A program made the position numbers and the translations under genes. Below are positions 46,291-51,759 of a DNA stretch of 51,759 nt, piece after piece. A model generated the notes under the pieces. That model ran no database searches. It was not told the DNA's origin and saw nothing but the letters and a program-made list of their open reading frames with translations. Within the stretch, counting starts at the first letter, position 1; the number at the start of each line of letters is the position of its first letter. The DNA comes from Psychrobacter sp. I-STPA6b (GTDB taxonomy: Bacteria > Pseudomonadota > Gammaproteobacteria > Pseudomonadales > Moraxellaceae), in contig NZ_VEWM01000004.1 of NCBI RefSeq assembly GCF_020662265.1, positions 1-51,759 of the forward strand, read 5' to 3'.

Positions 46291-47845
46291 TCGCCCTGTA
46301 TATCACATATTAAAAGTAAGTATAGAGGCAGAAAGTGCCCATGCTATTCATACAGGTGAAGGTGATATTACCCATGACACACTTATTTTAAGAGATGCTA
46401 ATGGCTTACCAACACTGTCAGGTAGTAGTTTGGCTGGAGTACTAAAACAAGAATATCAACATCAATTTGGTGAACAGGCAACCAAAGATTTATTTGGTTT
46501 TGTTGAGGGGGAAGATAGTCAAACATCGTGGGTAGAGATATATTGGGGATTTATTCATAATTCTAAAAATCAAGCACTAGAAGGCTTGTTATTACCCTCT
46601 GAACTAACAGAGGTAAAAGATATTGAGTGCAATGTAACTGAGTATAATGAAGATGCTCAATTACTCACTGATAAAACCGAAAATCTTGAAGCTAGTATCT
46701 TGTCGACTATGCTGGATAAAAAACCTATCGTACGTCAGCATGTCAGTATTAATGATAGAGGAGTATCTAAACACGCAGGCAAATATGATGTGACCTTAGT
46801 GCCAGCAGGTGCTCGTTATAGCTTTTGGTTGAGCTATTGGGGGCAAGATAATGAATGCCAAGATGACAATAGCGAAGTGATATGCCAACATTGGCAAAAT
46901 TTAATTAATCTATTTAAAATTAAAAAATTGCGTATCGGTCATGGTACACAAAGAGGTTATGGCTTGTTTAAGACAATAAGTTTGCATCAAGCTGTATGGA
47001 ATTTAAAAACACCCGTAGGTAGACAGAACTTTTGTGCACATAACTGTACACGGATGAATTATCAAGGACTACAAAAGATAGAGCTTGATGATAAGCTCTT
47101 ACAAGAAAACAATATCACCATACCTCTAAAAGCTGTTGCAGGCTGGCGTGTGGGAGGTGGTGAGCGAAGAATCTCATTTCATACTATAGATAATAACACT
47201 AAGAGTATTAAAGACCCAGATTTATTACCGATGCATGAGCCACGAATAAAATGGACAAAAAGCAAAGATAACCTAGATACGGGGACTTTGGGTGAACAAG
47301 AATATGTACTACCCGCCTCAGCTATCACAGGTACTCTTAGGCATCGAGTAGCCTATCATTATAATAGGCTACTCGGTAGATTTGTAGATGATGACGATGT
47401 TGATAAGCAAGCCTTTGAGACAGAGGATAGCCCTGCTGTAAAATTGTTATTTGGTTCTGCTGATTCAGATGAACCCAATGCCAGTATACTTGGGTTTAAA
47501 GATATTTACTTAGATCCCAATGAAGTTATCACGCAAATTGTTCCGCATAATAAAATAGATGATTACACCTCTGGAGTAATAACTGGTGGATTATTTAGTG
47601 AGCAAATTCTTTGGCAAACTGATATAGATATCACCATCACTGTATCTAGATATAACAATATTATTGATAATAATTTTAAAAAGAATATTAAATCAGCCTT
47701 ATCACTTGCTTTACGAGATATGGCATCGGGTAGACTATGCATAGGAGCATCTGGTGCTAAAGGATTAGGGGTGTTTAAATTACGACAAGATGATACCAAA
47801 TTTTTTGACCAGTTAGACAAAAAGTTAGATGCGTTGTTTGCATAA
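46280..47845 (+). CDS. Double Cas7 (Cas7-2x type RAMP)
   Basis: The 521-residue product contains two Cas7/Csm3 domains in tandem. Domain 1 has HTGEGDITHDTLILRDANG (Asp29 and Asp33, candidates for RNA cleavage), LPTLSGSSLAGVLKQ and GHGTQRGYGLF near 220; domain 2 has LPASAITGTLRHRVAYH and GASGAKGLGVFKL near residue 500. Such a double Cas7 is a known component of type III-Dv complexes. ATG 46280 is preferred because AAGGAG lies seven bases before it; ATG 46274 and the upstream TTG 46262 are too close to that SD. It overlaps the csx10 stop by 11 bp. Confidence 0.78.
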   Translation: MIADRPVYHILKVSIEAESAHAIHTGEGDITHDTLILRDANGLPTLSGSSLAGVLKQEYQHQFGEQATKDLFGFVEGEDSQTSWVEIYWGFIHNSKNQALEGLLLPSELTEVKDIECNVTEYNEDAQLLTDKTENLEASILSTMLDKKPIVRQHVSINDRGVSKHAGKYDVTLVPAGARYSFWLSYWGQDNECQDDNSEVICQHWQNLINLFKIKKLRIGHGTQRGYGLFKTISLHQAVWNLKTPVGRQNFCAHNCTRMNYQGLQKIELDDKLLQENNITIPLKAVAGWRVGGGERRISFHTIDNNTKSIKDPDLLPMHEPRIKWTKSKDNLDTGTLGEQEYVLPASAITGTLRHRVAYHYNRLLGRFVDDDDVDKQAFETEDSPAVKLLFGSADSDEPNASILGFKDIYLDPNEVITQIVPHNKIDDYTSGVITGGLFSEQILWQTDIDITITVSRYNNIIDNNFKKNIKSALSLALRDMASGRLCIGASGAKGLGVFKLRQDDTKFFDQLDKKLDALFA

Positions 47846-47883
47846 CTACTTTATTTATTAACGTTCACTTTTGGAATGTAATC

Positions 47884-48450
47884 ATGGACTTAAAAACGTT
47901 ATTGGATGATATTAAAACGCTAAGTCAGGTCAACCTACAAAAAAATGACCCAAACAATAAGATCGTACCTTTATTAGATATAGATAAGTTCCGTTTAGTA
48001 AAAGTGACTTTCGAAGGCTATAAGATTTTTAATGACTACGATAGTCTTGAAAAGGTTTTAAGTGGACTTGATAAAGTAACAGGGTGGATACAAGCGACCA
48101 GTGAAGTCAAAATATATCATAATAATCCTGTTAACTTAGATTCACCCTTACTTAATGCCGAATTAGTTGATGAGCAAGGTCAATGCTATTTGATTGATTA
48201 TCTAAGTGATTATCAATGGGGATTGCAGAGTTGTCAAATTATTGATTGTGAAGCAGATGATATAGAGAAGGCAACACATCTTGCTGAGCGTATACGACAA
48301 CAACAAGTCAATAAAAAAGAGGATATTTTCTTAGTTTATGACAAGCTATGGCAGTTTGACAAACAACATAATGAACATAACGAAGAACTAATAGCGCAGA
48401 TGGCTTTTTTTAGAGGCTTTGATGAGCAGGTAAGAACTCGGAAAAAGTAG
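47884..48450 (+). CDS. Csx19-like type III-D accessory subunit
   Basis: A 188-residue protein between the two large Cas7 genes. It has no RAMP motifs. Its middle (GWIQATSEVKIYHNN, then a LLNAEL segment) resembles the beta-strand pattern of Csx19, a small protein found only in type III-D complexes, where the line E.R.F....L.L....F.A.L is typical; the C-terminus departs from it. Position in the operon is the main support. If it is not Csx19 it may be a Cas11-like subunit or an unrelated accessory protein. ATG 47884 follows GGAATGTAATC. Confidence 0.5.
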   Translation: MDLKTLLDDIKTLSQVNLQKNDPNNKIVPLLDIDKFRLVKVTFEGYKIFNDYDSLEKVLSGLDKVTGWIQATSEVKIYHNNPVNLDSPLLNAELVDEQGQCYLIDYLSDYQWGLQSCQIIDCEADDIEKATHLAERIRQQQVNKKEDIFLVYDKLWQFDKQHNEHNEELIAQMAFFRGFDEQVRTRKK

Positions 48451-48487
48451 TGTCCTCTCAACATAGACAAGTAAAAGGAAGTTAATC

Positions 48488-50737
48488 ATGATATCAGCCC
48501 CATATCGATTTGTACCTTTATCTAATTTGATTGTATATCCAAGTTGGGCTGACAAAGTCAGCCATGACAAACCATTTAAGCATGGTGTCAGTGGTAAGTT
48601 AGTGCTTAGACTGACCAATGAAACTTTATTATGTATTGGTAGCGAGCAGAGTAAAACAGATGAGCAAACTATTGGCAAAGTTCAGTTTTATCGTGATCCT
48701 GATGGCATACCTGCTATCCCTCCCACCTCTCTTAGTAGCATGGTCAAAAACGTATTTAAGATTGCCAGCTTTTCTCGGTTTAAAGAGGTAGAAAATAAAA
48801 GCTTAAGTGTACGTGATTTGAGCAAAAGTGATAACTTTTATTTGAGCCAAATGCGAAATGCAGAAACAGGTTGGTTAAAGTTTGACGCTAAACAAAGTAA
48901 GTGGGTCATCTACCCTTGTAAAATGCGAAGAGTGCATCAGCAGGAAATTATTAAATACTTTAATATTCCTTATAAAGATTGGGTGAGCAATAAAAAGACG
49001 CCAGCATCATTAAAATATCGCTTAATACACAAAAAGACTCAGCCAAATAACAGTCATTTTATCCGTTGTCCTGAAGTCCAATTTGATAACACTTCAAATA
49101 TGCAAAATACTGTCAAATTAATAGAAAGTCAAGGGTCACAAACGGGACAGCTGATAATGACAGGGCAAATTGGTAATTTTTTTACGGAAAATAATCCTAA
49201 TAAAAAGGGGGTAAAAAAGTACGAGTTTATATTCTATGATACCAGTGATAAAGCTTTAACATTATCTAGTGAAGTTATAAAGGCATTTATGCAAATTTAC
49301 CAACCCACAGAGGAATGGGAGTTTTGGCAACAGCACACTGATATTACTGAATCTGGCATACCTGTATTTTTTCATCGAGTACAAGATGCGTATGGTGATG
49401 TGAAGTCGTTTGGCTTATCTTATATGTATAAATTGGCATATAAAAACAGCTTACACGATGCAATTGCCAATACTAATGCCAATCACATTTATCCCAATGC
49501 TCAAGATGATTTTGCCGAACTATTAAATGGATATAGTGATAATGAAAAAACTACCCAAAATGGACTAAAAGGTCGGATTAATTTTGGTTTTGCTAAATTG
49601 CAAATGGATGCTAACTGTCTGACTGATAAAAACACACCAAATAAAGATAAGATTAAGGAAAAATTTATCAGTAAAAAACTGGTTCTTTCCGCTCCTCAGC
49701 CAACTTACTATCCCTTTTATATCAAGCAGTCTCAGCAGATTAATAAAAAACACTACAGTCAGTTAATGGATAAAAATGTACAACTGGCAGGTTGGAAGCG
49801 GTACCAAGTCAAACAAACTATTGATAACAGAGAACTTGCCGAAAATAAAAACATGCAAAAAGAGATAGAGGCTCTAAAACCAGATAATAAGTTTGACTTT
49901 GAGATTATGCTACATAACGTACTGCCTGTGGAGCTGGGAGGATTGCTTTGGGCATTAGACTTTGGTGGACGGCAAGAATGTTGTCACGGACTGGGCATGG
50001 GTAAGCCTTATGGTATGGGGGCAGTAAAGCTGGAAATCATAACTAGTGAATTAATAAAAAATGATTTTGGGACGATAGAGGATAATAATCACTATTTGCA
50101 GGGATGTCGACAAGAGTTTATAAATTATATGAACCTTGTCTTTAAAGAAAATGGTATAGATACAACATGGGAGGATTGTGACCCTATTAAGGCATTAATT
50201 AAACTAGCAACCCCAATAGATAATAGTGAGACAAACCGTTCAGACAAATCTAACCATGGTCACCCTGTTTTTGCAGATAAGTATGTGTATATGGATAACC
50301 CAAAACAGTTCTCTGTGCTTAAGCAACCTGATAAACTACCACAAGTGATTGAAACTTTTCATACTGACAAAGCAATCATGGTAGAAGATCCAACCATAAT
50401 AAAGATTGTTACCTACCATTGTGATATTGATAATAGTATTAAGAAGTTTGAAGAAGAATACGAACGTAAAAAACACTATGATAATGCTAGTGAGCAGGAA
50501 CAAGCTTTGTTAGATCTTGAAAAAGAAATAGAAGAAAAAGAAAATAGTAAGACTCAAATTAAAGACACTTTTAAAAGTAAATCTCATAAAAAGCTAAAAA
50601 ATATCTATGATAAATATAAAGATATACTTTCAGATGAAGAAAAGATTAGATTAAAGCTACTTGCTGGTCGTATGAGTAAATTGGTAGGTCCAAAAAAGCA
50701 ACTAGATGCCATTATTAAAAAAATAAATGCACTATAA
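48488..50737 (+). CDS. TIGR03986-type RAMP (Cas7 with insertion) with coiled-coil tail
   Basis: The 749-residue protein opens with APYRFVPLSNLIVYPSWADKVSHD, the hallmark start of the TIGR03986 family of type III RAMP proteins, followed by DGIPAIPPTSLSSMVKN (RAMP helix) and, near 485-515, GGLLWALDFGG and HGLGMGKPYGMGAVKL (Gly-rich loop). A large insertion lies between them, as in the Cas7-insertion subunit of type III-Dv. The final 110 residues (FEEEYERKK to RKLLAG-type helices) are highly charged and probably coiled-coil. SD AAGGAAG precedes ATG 48488. It is the last Cas gene before a strong terminator. Confidence 0.8.
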   Translation: MISAPYRFVPLSNLIVYPSWADKVSHDKPFKHGVSGKLVLRLTNETLLCIGSEQSKTDEQTIGKVQFYRDPDGIPAIPPTSLSSMVKNVFKIASFSRFKEVENKSLSVRDLSKSDNFYLSQMRNAETGWLKFDAKQSKWVIYPCKMRRVHQQEIIKYFNIPYKDWVSNKKTPASLKYRLIHKKTQPNNSHFIRCPEVQFDNTSNMQNTVKLIESQGSQTGQLIMTGQIGNFFTENNPNKKGVKKYEFIFYDTSDKALTLSSEVIKAFMQIYQPTEEWEFWQQHTDITESGIPVFFHRVQDAYGDVKSFGLSYMYKLAYKNSLHDAIANTNANHIYPNAQDDFAELLNGYSDNEKTTQNGLKGRINFGFAKLQMDANCLTDKNTPNKDKIKEKFISKKLVLSAPQPTYYPFYIKQSQQINKKHYSQLMDKNVQLAGWKRYQVKQTIDNRELAENKNMQKEIEALKPDNKFDFEIMLHNVLPVELGGLLWALDFGGRQECCHGLGMGKPYGMGAVKLEIITSELIKNDFGTIEDNNHYLQGCRQEFINYMNLVFKENGIDTTWEDCDPIKALIKLATPIDNSETNRSDKSNHGHPVFADKYVYMDNPKQFSVLKQPDKLPQVIETFHTDKAIMVEDPTIIKIVTYHCDIDNSIKKFEEEYERKKHYDNASEQEQALLDLEKEIEEKENSKTQIKDTFKSKSHKKLKNIYDKYKDILSDEEKIRLKLLAGRMSKLVGPKKQLDAIIKKINAL

Positions 50738-50768
50738 AAGTTTTAACATTTAAATACTTATATAGAGA

Positions 50769-50797
50769 AACCGACCTTATTGGGTCGGTTTTTTTAT
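50769..50797 (+). terminator. Rho-independent terminator (Cas operon)
   Basis: AACCGACC (50769-50776) pairs with GGTCGGTT (50783-50790) around TTATTG, followed by seven Ts. It closes the Cas operon before the arrays that are read from the other strand. Confidence 0.88.
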
Positions 50798-50846
50798 ATC
50801 TAATGGCAATAAGTGTGACTTGTATTGTAGTTTTATTTTTCTAAAA

Positions 50847-51018
50847 ACTTTAACAATATGCATATCTTGTACTATACCGTACCAAATTTGACCGCAACGA
50901 TAATTCACAAGTGTCTTAATGACATGCATATCTTGTACTATACCGTACCAATATTTAGTTAAATATTCTAATATCAACAAAGTCTTAATGACATGCATAT
51001 CTTGTACTATACCGTACC
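50847..51018 (-). CRISPR. CRISPR mini-array A (3 repeats, 2 spacers)
   Basis: Repeats lie at 50847-50883 (degenerate), 50913-50949 and 50982-51018. The plus-strand consensus is 36-37 bases, from GTCTTAATGACATG to CTATACCGTACC. Spacers are 29 and 32 bases (50884-50912 and 50950-50981). The degenerate repeat differs at six of its first 11 plus-strand positions, the end that corresponds to the 3' side in minus orientation; this, with the conserved leader on the right, shows that transcription runs leftward. In that direction the repeat ends ATTAAGAC, comparable to the ATTGAAAC-like 8-base tag of type III crRNAs. Confidence 0.85.
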
Positions 51019-51151
51019 CCTTGTATTTTATAGCCCTTATTTTATAAGGCTTTCCGCCGATAAAATTCGGGATATGGGTAGATGCACCCTAATACTTAAC
51101 CTATTTTAGCATAGGTTACAGTCATGCAGATATTTCTTAGCTATATATTGC
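51019..51151 (-). promoter_or_regulatory. CRISPR leader A
   Basis: A 133-bp sequence abutting the first repeat of array A and repeated almost unchanged next to arrays B and C. The 66 bases closest to the array are identical to leader B. It contains two dyads, AGCCCTTAT...TAAGGCT (51032-51051) and CCGA...TCGG (51057-51070), near the repeat, and AACCTA...TAGGTT further out. Position and conservation identify it as a leader with promoter and integration signals. Confidence 0.7.
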
Positions 51152-51328
51152 ACTAGGGATTTAAGCATATCTAGTACTATACCGCACCTTGGGAATATGG
51201 TCCTCAGTTAAAATCATTATATAGTCTTAATGACATGCATATCTAGTACTATACCGTACTTTTGGAGATGGAAAAATGAAAATGTATTTGAGTCTTAATG
51301 ACATGCATATCTAGTACTATACCGTACT
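51152..51328 (-). CRISPR. CRISPR mini-array B (3 repeats, 2 spacers)
   Basis: Repeats lie at 51152-51188 (degenerate), 51224-51260 and 51292-51328; spacers of 35 and 31 bases lie at 51189-51223 and 51261-51291. All repeats carry ATCTAGTACT where arrays A and C have ATCTTGTACT, and the two complete ones end in CCGTACT. The spacers differ from those of array A. Confidence 0.85.
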
Positions 51329-51460
51329 CTTGTATTTTATAGCCCTTATTTTATAAGGCTTTCCGCCGATAAAATTCGGGATATGGGTAGATACACTCTA
51401 ATAATTAACCCATTTTAGCTTAGGTCACAGTCATACAGATATTTCTTAGCTATATATTGT
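51329..51460 (-). promoter_or_regulatory. CRISPR leader B
   Basis: A 132-bp second copy of the leader, differing from leader A at about eight to ten positions, all in the array-distal half. The dyads near the repeat are preserved. It feeds array B on the minus strand. Confidence 0.7.
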
Positions 51461-51566
51461 GCTAGGGATTTAAACATATCTTGTACTATACCGTACCTCT
51501 ATTAACTACCTCCACTCAATACTTCCCATGTCTTAATGACATGCATATCTTGTACTATACCGTACC
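51461..51566 (-). CRISPR. CRISPR mini-array C (2 repeats, 1 spacer)
   Basis: A degenerate repeat at 51461-51497 and a full repeat at 51530-51566 flank one 32-base spacer (51498-51529). The degenerate repeat is nearly the same as that of array B (both continue from TAGGGATTTAA), showing that the two units share an ancestor. Confidence 0.83.
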
Positions 51567-51632
51567 TCTTGTGTTTTATAGCCCTTATTTTACAAGGCTT
51601 CCCGCCGATAAAATTCGGGATATGGGTAGATA
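51567..51632 (-). promoter_or_regulatory. CRISPR leader C, truncated by an IS
   Basis: The 66 array-proximal bases of a third leader copy (about three differences from leader A) run to TAGATA at 51632, where an insertion sequence begins. The distal half is missing from the window, so array C may have lost its own promoter or be driven by the IS. Confidence 0.7.
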
Positions 51633-51759
51633 TGTTGTGGTCAAGTTTTTTTAGACACTGGTTAAGAGGTTTTAGTTAAAAAATAGTCTCTCTTTTTCAG
51701 CAGGGGTTAGATTATCGTTATGTTGATGAGGACGAACGTTACGATAATAACCCCAAATG
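51633..51759 (-). mobile_element. IS3-family-like insertion sequence, one end
   Basis: The break in leader C starts with TGTTGTGGTCAAG at 51633, a plausible terminal inverted repeat; a transposase reading frame on the minus strand ends 39 bp inside. The rest of the element lies beyond the window, so neither the other end nor a target duplication can be seen. Confidence 0.7.
51672..51759 (-). CDS. Transposase C-terminus (IS3-family OrfB-like), partial
   Basis: The minus strand from the window edge to TAA 51672-51674 encodes IWGYYRNVRPHQHNDNLT followed by PAEKERLFFN. The pattern YY...RPH.....LTPAE is the usual end of IS3-family transposases (the DDE integrase core). Only 28 codons are in the window, so the subgroup and integrity cannot be judged. 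Confidence 0.75.
   Translation of the reverse strand, partial: IWGYYRNVRPHQHNDNLTPAEKERLFFN

Noticed and set aside
50777..50998. Minus-strand ORF of 73 codons with the repeated phrase YGIVQDMHVIKTL
   Set aside because: It is a translation of the CRISPR repeats; the periodic peptide follows from the DNA repeats, and there is no ribosome-binding site.

Overview
The window looks like a chromosomal segment of a Moraxella-type gammaproteobacterium (Moraxellaceae). It is AT-rich. GyrA carries Thr at position 80 and Asp at 84, the native quinolone-region residues and numbering I recall for Moraxella catarrhalis. The iron transporter is of the FbpABC type with lipoprotein binding proteins, as in that family. 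No 16S gene is present, so the genus is an inference.

Positions 1-30,000 are mostly core genome: prfB with its programmed +1 frameshift, two hypotheticals (one with a 15-bp in-frame tandem repeat), an unannotated 33-aa small ORF with a strong promoter, rtcB, ppnP, a J-domain membrane protein, an acyl-CoA synthetase/short-chain dehydrogenase pair, a Sel1 tail-anchored protein, waaA, rsmE, a ferric iron ABC transporter (two binding-protein paralogs, permease, ATPase), cmoM, gyrA, a glutathione S-transferase, clpB, and adjacent tRNA-Val(TAC) and tRNA-Asp(GTC) genes.

From about 30,500 to the right edge the DNA is accessory and reads as a defence island. First comes a minus-strand three-gene cassette: a large N6-adenine DNA methyltransferase, a DEAD/DEAH-type helicase and a GIY-YIG nuclease. 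Together they resemble a restriction-modification system split over three proteins. Next come an eroded tyrosine recombinase, two orphan genes and a decayed siderophore ABC ATPase. Three genes follow (a GX3-repeat lipoprotein, a small soluble protein and a DUF2939-like protein), and then a type III-D-like CRISPR-Cas operon: cas10 without an HD nuclease domain but with an intact GGDD, a single cas7, csx10, a double cas7, a csx19-like gene and a large TIGR03986-type RAMP gene.

Downstream of the Cas operon, and pointing back towards it on the minus strand, are three tandem miniature CRISPR arrays. Each has 2-3 repeats and its own copy of a roughly 130-bp leader. Each ends in a degenerate repeat. 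The last leader is cut by an IS3-family-like element that runs off the window. No cas1, cas2, cas6 or recognisable CARF effector is visible. The effector complex therefore depends on crRNA processing and spacer acquisition from elsewhere, or from genes beyond the IS. The serial leader/array duplication and the partly unfused III-Dv-like subunit set are the most unusual things here.
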